The notes: a model not told the origin generated them from the letters alone. A stretch of 64,000 nucleotides of DNA from JAHZKN01 sp965250205 (GCA_965250205.1 CBDFNK010000018.1:169260-233259), one strand, 5' to 3'; numbered from the stretch's first letter, positions 1 to 8,570 are shown. Numbers and translations are program-made.

Positions 1-79
1 CAAGCGCGGTCACCACCAGGGCGGGCAATAGAATAAGAAAACCTTCTTTGGATAAGAATTTTGAGATCGAGAATTTCAT
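1..79 (-). CDS. Start of a membrane or exported protein (partial)
   Basis: Reading leftward from an ATG at 77-79 gives 26 codons without a stop before the window ends. A short basic start (MKFSISKFLSKEG) is followed by a hydrophobic stretch (FLILLPALVVTAL), as in a signal peptide or first membrane segment. An AGGTGA-like ribosome binding site lies about 8 bases upstream. The function cannot be judged from this fragment. Confidence 0.45.
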   Translation of the reverse strand, partial: MKFSISKFLSKEGFLILLPALVVTAL

Positions 80-238
80 GCACCCATCACCTGCAACTAC
101 CTAGTTCTGTACTCAACAGCACATCGCACCACATTCGATCAGAAAAACTTGCCTTGTGGAAGGTATCTTAGTGCCCACTTGGTTGGTTATGGACACGAAC
201 AGGGGGCAATCGCGACTTGAGCCAACATCTACAGCGCA

Positions 239-271
239 AAAGCAATCATGGCCGGACTGGGTCCGGCCATG
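239..271 (-). terminator. Rho-independent terminator of the 303-1310 gene
   Basis: A perfect 11-bp inverted repeat (247-257 with 261-271, arms catggccggac/gtccggccatg, 3-base loop) is followed on the minus strand by a short T-rich tract. It lies 32 bases past the stop of the minus-strand gene that starts at 1310. Confidence 0.7.
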
Positions 272-302
272 ACGAGAGGTCTTTGAAATTTCAAACCTTA
301 AT

Positions 303-1310
303 CTAAGCGGCTTCAGCTAACTTGGAAATGCGCTCTGCAAGCAGGGGATGAATTTTAGGGCTTTCCTTGTGCAGGAAGTCGATCAGCGCTTTTTCATTTG
401 CGCTGAGAATACCGTCGCGACCGATGCGGTCCGCCAGCCATTCTGCTTCTTCTTCTGTGATCACTTCGTTGGTGACAATTTCAGCGCGCTGGCGTTCGAG
501 GCGCGCCAATGCTCGTTCCTCTGGGCTCTGTTCGCGGTACGAGCTCAACACTGACGTCAATGAGCCACTAATCATCTTGCTAAACAAGGCGCCTGAAGCA
601 AATTCACCACGACTATCGATCCAGGTTTCTGCGTGCAGGGCTTTCTCGCGTGTCGGCACCGCATAGCCTGAAGAAGCCATCAACACATTGGCAATCGCTT
701 TGGTGAACAGATCCGTCCAAGCTGGATTGGGCTCAGCAGATACGGTGGCATCATTGATATCGAACAAAATTTCCGCCTCGTCACGGGTCACTGCAATATT
801 ACCATCGCCACCAAAGGCATAAAGAACACGCCGTAGGAGTTCGACTTCAGCTTCACCAATAACACCCTTTTGCAATCCGCTACCGGTGCGCAACGGGCCG
901 GTGTCTTCCACGACAGCGCGCTTGATCTGGTCAAGGCTGTGGCGCACCAGTCGCACAGGCGACCAGCGTGCCCTGTCCAGCACGTTGACCAACAATTCGA
1001 GTTCGGTTTTGGTTTCGATGTGCCCGTCTTTGGCAATGCGATCAATTAACCAGTCAGCGTTTTCGGCCGTCACATAACCCTCAGGCCTTGCCTGATTGAC
1101 GAGATAATCCGTCAGCGCTTCGATAAAGAAGTCTGTCCAGCTGGAATCTTTGACGCCACAGGCCTCATTGGCTTCAAATAGTTTTTCAGCTTCATCTGGA
1201 CTAATAATGCCGTCTTTATAAAAAGCCCGTCGCAGCCGAGCGACATCAAAATCTGTGATCGCGCCGCGCGCGACAATATCTTCAAGCCCACTGGAATTGA
1301 GGGAACTCAT
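303..1310 (-). CDS. Acidic protein with duplicated EF-hand/TerB-like repeats, unknown function
   Basis: 335 aa, no signal peptide or membrane segment, so probably cytoplasmic. The ATG at 1310 was chosen because GGAG lies 6 bases upstream; an in-frame ATG at 1343 has no such site. The protein is built from two similar halves. Each has an LRR(A/V) helix, a D-G-x-I loop followed by 'xDEAExLF', an 'xWTDxF' helix, and a second 'DRI(A/G)xDG' loop (residues about 20-120 and 165-325). The DG-x-I loops resemble EF-hands but lack the full set of ligands; TerB-like helical proteins also look like this. I do not recognise a characterised homologue. Monocistronic, with its own terminator. Confidence 0.75.
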   Translation of the reverse strand: MSSLNSSGLEDIVARGAITDFDVARLRRAFYKDGIISPDEAEKLFEANEACGVKDSSWTDFFIEALTDYLVNQARPEGYVTAENADWLIDRIAKDGHIETKTELELLVNVLDRARWSPVRLVRHSLDQIKRAVVEDTGPLRTGSGLQKGVIGEAEVELLRRVLYAFGGDGNIAVTRDEAEILFDINDATVSAEPNPAWTDLFTKAIANVLMASSGYAVPTREKALHAETWIDSRGEFASGALFSKMISGSLTSVLSSYREQSPEERALARLERQRAEIVTNEVITEEEAEWLADRIGRDGILSANEKALIDFLHKESPKIHPLLAERISKLAEAA

Positions 1311-1430
1311 CTCTTGCTCCACCACAAATACGCATATATCCAAGCGGGATCATAAGTTGTTCACCTTACCAAGATGCTAACGAAGTGGTTCAAACCGGCT
1401 TGTCCACCCGGCGACAACGTGAACGTTGGC

Positions 1431-1466
1431 AACAATAAAAAGGGACCACCCAAGGGGTGGTCCCTT
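1431..1466 (-). terminator. Rho-independent terminator of the 1552-1992 gene
   Basis: An 11-bp perfect stem (1440-1450 with 1456-1466, arms aagggaccacc/ggtggtccctt, 5-base loop) is followed on the minus strand by TTTTATTGTT. It lies about 85 bases past the stop codon. Confidence 0.75.
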
Positions 1467-1551
1467 CTACCTCAAGCAAAAGCAGGGATGCGAGAAGCGC
1501 TTTTGCTCCTAGGTCTCGGTCATGAACACACTGTCGAAGGCGTTCATTCAA

Positions 1552-1992
1552 TTACTGCCAGCGACGTGTGTAGCGGCGATAGTTGTACCAAGGTGCATCA
1601 TCGAACCGCTCGGAAATGCGATTGTTGTGACGGTCTCCGCGATTGCGCCAACCGCGTGCATAACGGCGTTCATCATCATGCTTTTCAGCGTAGATGGCAT
1701 CGTTGGCGTTGCTGAGCATTTTGCGCATGCGTTTGCGCTCAGTGTGATCAAGTCGACTATCACGGCAGAACCTACGCAACTTGCGTGACATACGCTCGTT
1801 CTGTGAAACAAGGTGGCGCGCTTCATGGCGGGTCAATTCACCAGAGCGGACACCCTGGGTAATACGATTGGCTTGACGCTCAATGCGGCGTTCAAACTTT
1901 TTGCCTGCAAAATTAGCCGCTGCCGGAAGGGCAGCAAATGTCATGGCAACGGTTGCCGAAACGGCGGCGGTAAGAATGGTTGAAGCTTTCAT
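1552..1992 (-). CDS. Small secreted basic protein, paralogue of 2478-2822
   Basis: 146 aa. It has a clear signal peptide (KASTILTAAVSATVAMTFAALPAAA, cleavage before N/F), then an Arg-rich helical region and a Tyr/Arg/Trp-rich tail. Residues about 40-105 (G-x-R-S-G-E-L-T-R-x-E-x-R-x-L-V) align without long gaps to residues 35-100 of the protein at 2478-2822, so the two are related. GGGGAG lies 8 bases before the ATG. Expected in the periplasm or cell envelope; function unknown. Own terminator downstream. Confidence 0.8.
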   Translation of the reverse strand: MKASTILTAAVSATVAMTFAALPAAANFAGKKFERRIERQANRITQGVRSGELTRHEARHLVSQNERMSRKLRRFCRDSRLDHTERKRMRKMLSNANDAIYAEKHDDERRYARGWRNRGDRHNNRISERFDDAPWYNYRRYTRRWQ

Positions 1993-2347
1993 GCCTCGAA
2001 CTCCCCTTATCGGGCTGAACTGACACCGGCCAGTTCCTCAAACCCATGATGAGACCCTAATAGGGGCGCTTTGAACCCTTCCTGAATGTGGTTTGCAGCA
2101 ACCGTTCAGGTTCAAAGATTCGTTTTTAATTATTGTTTTTCAATGCCCTATAGGATCGCACTCGTGTGAGTCCAATTGCACCGAACGCATTGGAAAAATT
2201 TGAGCCGTGCTGCGTTTAAAATTGTGAACACTGCCAAACGTTTGCAATTCCTACCAACACCGTGTCCAGAACTACGCCGCACACCGCAAAAAAGGGGCGC
2301 CAGAAACGGCGCCCCGAGGATAGTCATGGGAGGAAGGTTAGAGGTGT
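1993..2347. other. Intergenic region upstream of the secreted-protein gene
   Basis: No convincing gene. The left part is the leader and presumed promoter region of the gene starting at 1992. The right part holds the hairpin terminator at 2286-2315 and the edge of the CTAG repeat. Short open frames here lack ribosome binding sites and plausible composition. Confidence 0.6.
2286..2315 (-). terminator. Rho-independent terminator of the 2478-2822 gene
   Basis: An 8-bp GC-rich perfect stem (2294-2301 ggggcgcc with 2308-2315 ggcgcccc, 6-base loop) is followed on the minus strand by TTTTTTGCGG. It lies beyond the CTAG repeat, so transcripts of the 2478-2822 gene would include the repeat before ending here. 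Confidence 0.75.
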
Positions 2348-2480
2348 GCTCTACAGCCTCGAGCCTTTTCTCGTGCTAGCTGAAGCTGTTTACTCGACGC
2401 TCTATCTCAGCGCTCTATCCCATGATTGGCGATCAACTTATCTGCTCAAAGTCTAACCCAACTTTTCGCAGGTTGATCTA
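2348..2480 (+). repeat. CTAG repeat element, copy 1
   Basis: Composite intergenic repeat. It has a left region with a Ctcgagcc-type arm, two units of a 13-bp 'ctctatctcatgR' motif, and the conserved hairpin (gatcaac at the start and gttgatc at the end of 2431-2478). The right end 'gatcta' supplies the TAG stop (2478-2480) of the minus-strand secreted-protein gene. The left end is the most diverged of the four copies. Confidence 0.8.
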
Positions 2481-2822
2481 GCGATAGCGGGCCAACCAGC
2501 GACGAAAGCGCGAGTACTGCCAATCGCTGGCTTCGCGATTGATATTTTCGCGGGCAGCTTCCTGTACATTGCAGATGTGGCGAAACTCACGGCCATTGAC
2601 GTAACCATCCGAGCGCGCCTGACGCAGCAAGTTATCAATGGTGTTCTGCTCACGCACCAAACGACGATACTCAATGCGAGTCAGGTCGCCAGTCCGGCGA
2701 TAGTCTTTGATGAGTGTGTACTGGCTGGCCATTTCACGCTCAATGGGCGTGGTGTCGTGGGCCTGAGCCGCAAATGGAGTTGTAGCCAAAACAGCGAGGG
2801 CAAGAAGTGTTCGTTTCATCAT
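2478..2822 (-). CDS. Small secreted basic protein, paralogue of 1552-1992
   Basis: 114 aa. A signal peptide (MKRTLLALAVLATTPFAAQA, cleavage before HD) is followed by a basic helical domain with the pattern RRTGDLTRxEYRRLV shared with the protein at 1552-1992. Two adjacent ATGs (2822 and 2819) follow AGGAG; the second is better spaced (6 bases). Exported, function unknown. The stop codon TAG lies inside the end of a CTAG repeat. Confidence 0.8.
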   Translation of the reverse strand: MMKRTLLALAVLATTPFAAQAHDTTPIEREMASQYTLIKDYRRTGDLTRIEYRRLVREQNTIDNLLRQARSDGYVNGREFRHICNVQEAARENINREASDWQYSRFRRWLARYR

Positions 2823-2960
2823 CGTCTCCTGGGGTTGGAACTGTTAACAAGATCCCCTTGGACAGATGACTAATCCTTTGTCGCTGAATGCGTTCTGAAT
2901 TCCCCTGTCAGCTAACGTTCATTTTGTTGTTGCGCGCTTGGGCGACGCCCGAAACATCCG

Positions 2961-4493
2961 CTAAAGCGGGATGTTGTCGTGCTTCTTCCACGGATTTTCC
3001 AGCGTTTTGTTGCGCAGCATGTTAAGCGCTCGGCAGATCCGCTTGCGGGTATTGGCAGGCACAATCACCTCGTCAATATAGCCGCGCTCGGCAGCGACGA
3101 ACGGGTTGGCAAAGCGGGCCTGATATTCATCAATGCGCTTTTGAAGCTTTTCCGGATCATCGAGTTCAGAGCGATAGAGAATTTCAACGGCGCCTTTGGC
3201 ACCCATCACTGCAATTTCAGCCGTCGGCCAAGCATAGTTCACATCGCCACGAATGTGCTTGGAACTCATCACATCATAAGCCCCGCCATAGGCTTTACGG
3301 GTGATGAGGGTCACTTTCGGCACCGTTGCCTCAGTAAAGGCAAACAGAAGTTTTGCGCCGTGCTTTATGAGACCACCGTATTCCTGGGCGGTGCCGGGCA
3401 AGAAGCCTGGCACATCAACAAACGTCACCAATGGAATATCAAAACAATCGCAGAAACGCACAAAGCGCGCACCTTTTCGCGAGGCATCTGAATCTAAAAC
3501 GCCCGCCAATACCAAAGGTTGGTTCGCGACAATCCCAACCGTGCGCCCTTCCATACGGCCAAAACCTGTAACAATATTGCCGGCAAAGTTTTCCTGGATT
3601 TCGAAAAAGTCGCCTTCATCAACGGTCTTTGTGATCAACTCTTTGATGTCATAGGGCGTGTTGGGGTTCGTTGGAATAAGCGTGTTAAGCGACTCTTCAA
3701 TACGATCAGCCGGGTCCGCCGTCGGCAATTCCGGTACACCATCCAGATTGTTCGAGGGCAGAAAATCCATCAATCGGCGGATCTGCAAAAGCGCTTCGAG
3801 ATCATTTTCATAAGCATTGTCGGCGATCGACGACTTAGAGGTGTGCACTCTGGCACCACCCAACTCTTCTGCCGTCACCGTCTCATTGGTAACCGTCTTC
3901 ACAACGTCGGGGCCAGTGACAAACATGTAAGACGTGTCACGCACCATGAAGATGAAATCGGTCATGGCTGGAGAATAAACATCACCACCAGCACAGGGAC
4001 CCATAATGACGGAGATCTGCGGGATGACGCCCGAAGCCAACACGTTGCGTGTGAACACTTCACCATAGCCGCCAAGCGCGTCGACACCTTCTTGAATACG
4101 CGCACCACCGGCATCAAACAGGCCAATGATGGGGGCTCGGTTCTTCAACGCCATATCCTGGATCTTAGTCATCTTTGTTGCGTGCGTCTTTGAGAGCGAG
4201 CCACCAAACACGGTAAAGTCTTTGGCAAACACATAGATAACGCGACCATTGATCGTGCCCCAGCCAGTGACAACGCCATCGCCTGGAATCTTGGTCTTCT
4301 CCATTCCAAATTCGGTACAACGGTGCTCGACGTACATGTCGAACTCTTCAAACGAGTTCTCATCCATCAACAGGTCGATACGTTCCCGCGCCGTTAGCTT
4401 GCCGCGCTTGTGCTGGGCTTCAATCCGTTTCACACCACCGCCCAACCGGGCATCCGCGCGACGGCGCTCTAGTTCTTCGACCACTGATTTCAT
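2961..4493 (-). CDS. pccB: Propionyl-CoA carboxylase, carboxyltransferase (beta) subunit
   Basis: 510 aa, full length for the family. It transfers the carboxyl group from carboxybiotin to propionyl-CoA, giving methylmalonyl-CoA (propionate, odd-chain and branched-chain breakdown). Visible signs are the N-terminal helix with LTARERIDLL, the acyl-CoA-binding core with FDAGGARIQEG, GGDVYSPA and YMFVTGPDVVK, and the C-terminal core with FVDVPGFLPG, KAYGGAYDVMSSK and NYAWPTAEIAVMGAKGA. AAGGGTG precedes the ATG. The biotin carboxylase partner (pccA) is not in the window. Methylcrotonyl- or acetyl-CoA-type activity is less likely from the overall resemblance. Confidence 0.93.
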   Translation of the reverse strand: MKSVVEELERRRADARLGGGVKRIEAQHKRGKLTARERIDLLMDENSFEEFDMYVEHRCTEFGMEKTKIPGDGVVTGWGTINGRVIYVFAKDFTVFGGSLSKTHATKMTKIQDMALKNRAPIIGLFDAGGARIQEGVDALGGYGEVFTRNVLASGVIPQISVIMGPCAGGDVYSPAMTDFIFMVRDTSYMFVTGPDVVKTVTNETVTAEELGGARVHTSKSSIADNAYENDLEALLQIRRLMDFLPSNNLDGVPELPTADPADRIEESLNTLIPTNPNTPYDIKELITKTVDEGDFFEIQENFAGNIVTGFGRMEGRTVGIVANQPLVLAGVLDSDASRKGARFVRFCDCFDIPLVTFVDVPGFLPGTAQEYGGLIKHGAKLLFAFTEATVPKVTLITRKAYGGAYDVMSSKHIRGDVNYAWPTAEIAVMGAKGAVEILYRSELDDPEKLQKRIDEYQARFANPFVAAERGYIDEVIVPANTRKRICRALNMLRNKTLENPWKKHDNIPL

Positions 4494-4729
4494 GATGGCA
4501 CCCTTGAATAATTTGAAACGCCCGCCGCCCGCGAGCAGCGACTTACTGGCTGGCCACGAGGTCCGGTTGTGCCCGGGTTGAGGCCGTCAGCGCGCCCAAG
4601 ATCAGACCGCTCGTTTAGCATAGCCCCGGGCCGAGGCAAATCCATCCCGAGACCAAAGCAGCAGGCCAATTGTCTCGTAGGGTTAAGCGCTCATTTGAAT
4701 GGGCTGATTTTAGCTCTGGTGCGCGCGCT

Positions 4730-5425
4730 CTAGCTGGACTGGGCGGCGATCAACCTGGATCTCAGGTCGCCTGGAGCCAATTCCAGCGACAGGCCTCCTT
4801 CGACATGCTCTGGGCCCACCTGGGCGCCACGGTCGCGCAACCAAGAGAGAGTGCGATTGATGAAATTCTGGAGCGGAATTTCAGAGGCCATCATATCACG
4901 CCAAAGGCCTCCGATGCGTGCTTCCGCCAACGACCGCTCAGACCAGCAGGGCAGAAAAAACTGCCCTTCCCCAGCGCCTGACACCAACAATGCAGGGCCA
5001 GCAGAATCTTCCAACGCAAAAATACGTCCCTCGCGCACCACCTTCATTACAAAGGCATCCAACGTCTCAAGTCTGATCCGTTCTGCAAGCATCGTTGGAT
5101 CGGCTTCAATCTCCATTGGTTCAGCCGTCCAATCCAAACCCGCGATGCGCTTTAAGTGCGCCAGGGCGGGTAGAACTTCTCCAAGGTACTCCGCCAAAGT
5201 AAGGTCTTTAACACGCGGGTTTTCAGCAACCACCTCTGACCAGCGCTCGGCTTCAGATCGGATGGACCAAAACAGCGTGACGTCGCGTCCACGCTGCGCG
5301 CGTGAGGGCACGCGTGCCAAACCTTCTTCACCAGCAACGGCAAATACGCACCGCTGTGTTGCGACACGTTTGAAAAAACGATCTAAGTGCGTTCGTTGTT
5401 GCGGGGTCTTAGTCTGAATGAGCAC
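4730..5425 (-). CDS. Protein with two DUF2750-like repeats
   Basis: 231 aa, GTG start, no signal peptide. Two copies of the same pattern can be seen. Residues about 17-90 (RFFKRVATQRCVFAVAGEEG, then LFWSxxSEAERW) and residues 125-215 (DAFVMKVVREGRIFALEDSAG, then PCWSERSLAEAR) each match the DUF2750 layout of a helix, a short hairpin around 'G-xAR', a W-S motif and a closing helix. The function of DUF2750 proteins is not established. Standing between pccB and the ATP12 gene on the same strand does not identify a role. Confidence 0.7.
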   Translation of the reverse strand: MLIQTKTPQQRTHLDRFFKRVATQRCVFAVAGEEGLARVPSRAQRGRDVTLFWSIRSEAERWSEVVAENPRVKDLTLAEYLGEVLPALAHLKRIAGLDWTAEPMEIEADPTMLAERIRLETLDAFVMKVVREGRIFALEDSAGPALLVSGAGEGQFFLPCWSERSLAEARIGGLWRDMMASEIPLQNFINRTLSWLRDRGAQVGPEHVEGGLSLELAPGDLRSRLIAAQSS

Positions 5426-5557
5426 GACGCTTAAGATCCGATCTGAGACGTGACAGGGTTTTACCCGACCAAGAGGTACCAGATTCGGTCCCTTTTATGA
5501 GGCCGCAATCGCCCAAAGGTTGGCCGAATCGGCAAAGCTATCCGCCCTTAAAAGACT

Positions 5558-6418
5558 CTAGACAGAGCGCGCGAGAACAAACAGGCGTTCAGCCGCTCTG
5601 CCATCCCTGAGGCGGATTTGGCGGCGTGCCTCGGCGTCACCATCTACTCCCCACCGTTCAATTTGCCAGTCCTCATCAAGGTTGGCAGCCTGCCACAGAT
5701 TATCAAACGAAAGCCTGCCATCTTGATAGGCCAGTGCCAGCAGCGCTGAACCGGCGAGCGTCGTCAACTCATGCAAGGCTGCCAATTGAAATGGACAGCC
5801 ATCCCTCAGGTGCTGACGCACCGCTTCAGCCGTCTGCGGCAGTTGGGTCACGGGCATCACACCACTGGCACACAACCACCTGACACCAAAGCGCCCTTCC
5901 GCCCAGGTTATGACCGGGTCCCAAAATTCTGCTTGGCGCGCCACTAAATCAGCAGGCTCCTTGGCACGATAGCAAATCGCATCGTGTCCAGAGAATTTTG
6001 CAATATCATCAATCACCAGTTGGCGATTAGAGATGACACCATCGAGTGTTGAATTGGAGCGCTTGGTCAGCGGCATTGATGAGGGATCAATAACTTCAAT
6101 TTGCGCCTCCCACTCATCGCCAATTGCCTCTGCAAGCGCCTTGGTTGGAACACGAAATTCCGACCCCTGAGGCGTGCGCACGGGGCGCTCATCAAGCTTG
6201 ATGGCAAAGCCCTTTTCAGATGGGGCAACGACAACGCTCTTGTAAAACCGCTTGGGCAGAGATTTGCCAGCACTCTTTCCCGCTCCCTTTCCCGTTCCTT
6301 GGCCCGCATGTTGGCTGACCTTGCCCGATTTGGGCTTACCCTTCACGTCCTTGTCAGAAGCACGTTGAGCGGAGGTCTCAGTTGAGGATTTAGCCAAAGG
6401 TTTCACTCCGTGGTGCAA
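5558..6418 (-). CDS. ATP12 family F1-ATPase assembly chaperone
   Basis: About 286 aa. ATP12 binds free F1 alpha subunit during assembly of F1; the family occurs in mitochondria and Alphaproteobacteria. The first 55 residues are a low-complexity Lys/Gly/Ser stretch; the ATP12 domain starts at RFYKSVVVAP and includes RPVRTPQG, the VxDEWxAQ-type helix, 'MPLTKRSNSTLDGV' and the acidic helical C-terminus. The start is uncertain. The frame opens with TTG at 6418, and GTG (6406) or TTG (6397, with GGAG 8 bases upstream) are alternatives. The start region overlaps the end of the HAD gene (stop at 6390), so the two are probably cotranscribed. Confidence 0.88.
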   Translation of the reverse strand: MHHGVKPLAKSSTETSAQRASDKDVKGKPKSGKVSQHAGQGTGKGAGKSAGKSLPKRFYKSVVVAPSEKGFAIKLDERPVRTPQGSEFRVPTKALAEAIGDEWEAQIEVIDPSSMPLTKRSNSTLDGVISNRQLVIDDIAKFSGHDAICYRAKEPADLVARQAEFWDPVITWAEGRFGVRWLCASGVMPVTQLPQTAEAVRQHLRDGCPFQLAALHELTTLAGSALLALAYQDGRLSFDNLWQAANLDEDWQIERWGVDGDAEARRQIRLRDGRAAERLFVLARSV

Positions 6419-7073
6419 TCAAACTTTGGATGTCAGCAAGCAACGACTTGGTTGTGTGCGTGATATGGTGAGCCCCAGCATCCTTCAAATCAGCGACAGG
6501 ATGATAACCCCAACTGACGCCAAGCGCCCTCACTTCAGCAGCGCGCGCCATATCCATATCAAATGTCGTATCACCAATCATCACTGTTTGAGCTGGATCT
6601 GCGCCAGTTTCTTGAAGGGCATGAAAAATCATTGAGGGATGTGGTTTTGAGGGGTGCTGATCTGCGGTTTGGATACTGTCAAAAGCGTCGTGCCAATCTT
6701 CCCGCTTGACCAAGCGATCTACGCCCGGGCGCGATTTTCCAGTGGCGATAGCGAGCGCGATATCCTCTTGGGCGCACAATGCCGCAACGACGTCTTTTAT
6801 TCCGGGATAGAGCGGTTCTTCTGTTGCACTCGCCTGGCGTTGCTCTGTAAATGCCGCCTTATAACGTGCCACCAATTTGGTTTGCATATCGCTGCCAGCC
6901 CCTGGCGCGAGAACTGCAAATGCCTCAAGAAGTGACAAACCTATGATTGACATGATCTCACTGCGTGGTGGTGTCGGTATGTCAAAACTGGTGAATGTAT
7001 CGCCAATGGCGGCAACGATTGCGTGCTGGCTATCGACAAGTGTGCCGTCGCAATCAAAAATTACAAGTTTCAA
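6390..7073 (-). CDS. HAD-superfamily phosphatase, phosphoglycolate phosphatase-like
   Basis: 227 aa with a probable TTG start. HAD motif I is FDCDGTLVDS near the N-terminus (Asp nucleophile), motif II is 'IAIATGKS', motif III Lys is in 'HPSKPHP', and motif IV is IGDTTFDMDMA. A helical cap of subfamily IA lies between motifs I and II. The substrate is not determinable; phosphoglycolate or pyridine nucleotide repair products are usual for relatives. It lies downstream of the pseudouridine synthase and overlaps the ATP12 gene. Confidence 0.88.
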   Translation of the reverse strand: MKLVIFDCDGTLVDSQHAIVAAIGDTFTSFDIPTPPRSEIMSIIGLSLLEAFAVLAPGAGSDMQTKLVARYKAAFTEQRQASATEEPLYPGIKDVVAALCAQEDIALAIATGKSRPGVDRLVKREDWHDAFDSIQTADQHPSKPHPSMIFHALQETGADPAQTVMIGDTTFDMDMARAAEVRALGVSWGYHPVADLKDAGAHHITHTTKSLLADIQSLIAPRSETFG

Positions 7074-7124
7074 ACTGAGTTTCCATTTTTGGTCAAACGT
7101 CGGCGCACGAAATTTGCAGACCCT

Positions 7125-8132
7125 CTAAACGTCGAAATCGTCATCACGATCAAAGCGATTAGCATCCAACCCCAGCATCTCCCAACTACGCAACATATGC
7201 TCGGGCAGTGGTGCCGTCACATCAATCTGTTTGTCCTCAAAGGGGTGCTGCAGGATCAGACGGCGGGCATGCAAATGCAGCTTGTCTTCAATGTTCTCTA
7301 CCGCAAATTCCGATCCGTCTGGATATTTATTATCGCCCACAATTGAGTGACCAATCACGTCCATATGAGCGCGCAACTGGTGTTGACGTCCGGTAACGGG
7401 TTTAAGCGACACCCAAGCAGCCTTGCGCCCGGCCCTGTCAATGACAGAGAAATGCGTTGTTGCATGCATGGCTTTGTCTTGTTCACCGGGACGGGCTTTG
7501 CGAACGCGGTCCCCATCAGGCCCGGAGGCTTTGACAAGGGCCACTTCGACCTTGCCTTGCGCGGGACGCGGCACACCTTTAACAAGCGCCCAATAGGTTT
7601 TGGCCGCTGACCGTGTTTGGAAAACACGACCCAAACGAGAAGCAGCGTGGCGGGTTTTAGCAACCAGCAGAATACCTGTTGTATCGCGATCGAGACGATG
7701 GACAAGGCGTGGGCGATCTCCAAAGCGATCAACCATGCCCTGTAACATACCATCAATATGGCGGTTGGTTGAGGTGCCGCCCTGAACAGCAAGACCAAAC
7801 GGCTTGTTGAGCACAAACACATGGTCGTCTTCGAACAAGATCAAGCTTTCAATAAGATCTCTGTCAGCCTTGGAAATGCCGGGTGCCGCACGGGCGTTTA
7901 ATGCAGTTCTTGGCGTGAGTGTGCGAATGACCTTGGGCACACGCACTTCATCACCAGGTTGCAACCGTGTGTTGGCCTGCACACGTTTAGAATCGACACG
8001 GATCTGGCCAGAGCGCACAAGTTTTTGCAAATAGCCATTGGTCAGATTGGGAAATCGACTGCGCATCCAGCGGTCAAGGCGCATACCCTCCTCACCAGCG
8101 TCAACCGCGATGGTTTCAACGCGATCACTCAT
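7125..8132 (-). CDS. RluC/RluD-family 23S rRNA pseudouridine synthase
   Basis: 335 aa. An S4 RNA-binding domain (residues about 15-75, RLDRWMRSRFP and LQKLVRSGQIRV) is followed by the RsuA/RluA catalytic domain with the catalytic Asp in HRLDRDTTGILLVAKT, then GRxHQLRAHM and the C-terminal strand region. The ATG at 8132 starts inside the stop of crcB (ATGA overlap), which supports this start over an upstream extension. It probably makes pseudouridines in 23S rRNA. RluC versus RluD specificity cannot be settled by eye. Confidence 0.92.
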   Translation of the reverse strand: MSDRVETIAVDAGEEGMRLDRWMRSRFPNLTNGYLQKLVRSGQIRVDSKRVQANTRLQPGDEVRVPKVIRTLTPRTALNARAAPGISKADRDLIESLILFEDDHVFVLNKPFGLAVQGGTSTNRHIDGMLQGMVDRFGDRPRLVHRLDRDTTGILLVAKTRHAASRLGRVFQTRSAAKTYWALVKGVPRPAQGKVEVALVKASGPDGDRVRKARPGEQDKAMHATTHFSVIDRAGRKAAWVSLKPVTGRQHQLRAHMDVIGHSIVGDNKYPDGSEFAVENIEDKLHLHARRLILQHPFEDKQIDVTAPLPEHMLRSWEMLGLDANRFDRDDDFDV

Positions 8133-8509
8133 GCCAACAACCCTCGTCCGACCCATAGGCCGACAAACAACGCCGCAATTGAAAGCACAACGGAACCACT
8201 TGCATATGCCAGCGCCAATCCCCAATCGCCACGCTCAACCAGGTTGGCAAAATCGAGTGAGAATGCGGAGAAGGTCGTAAAACCACCAAGCAGACCGGTT
8301 GCAAGAAAGGTTCTGGCATCCAGTGACCCTGAAAATCGCAACGCAAAACTCGCGATAAGAAGCCCCATGGCCAGCGATCCGACGACGTTAACAAACACCG
8401 TGGCCCAAGGAAATGACGCACTGAGCAGTCGGCCAAAGCCGACATTGACGAGGTGTCGGGCACCAGCTCCCAAAGCACCACCAGCGGCCGCCAAAAGTAA
8501 AAGTCTCAT
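8129..8509 (-). CDS. crcB: CrcB/Fluc fluoride channel
   Basis: 126 aa, four hydrophobic segments, the usual length for a homodimeric Fluc channel that exports fluoride. Family signatures are GGALGAGARH at the N-terminus, VNVVGSLAMG, and TGLLGGFTTFSAFSLD with the channel Phe and Ser/Thr residues. The stop overlaps the start of the pseudouridine synthase by ATGA, suggesting translational coupling. No fluoride riboswitch-like sequence was recognised upstream. Confidence 0.95.
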   Translation of the reverse strand: MRLLLLAAAGGALGAGARHLVNVGFGRLLSASFPWATVFVNVVGSLAMGLLIASFALRFSGSLDARTFLATGLLGGFTTFSAFSLDFANLVERGDWGLALAYASGSVVLSIAALFVGLWVGRGLLA

Positions 8510-8570
8510 AAGGTTTCAGTCTTTGTTATTGAAGTTGGGACACAACGCTTGTGTCTTCGGCACCATCGCA

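Noticed and set aside
8510..8570. Fluoride riboswitch before crcB
   Set aside because: The short upstream region lacks the conserved core motifs of the fluoride riboswitch.
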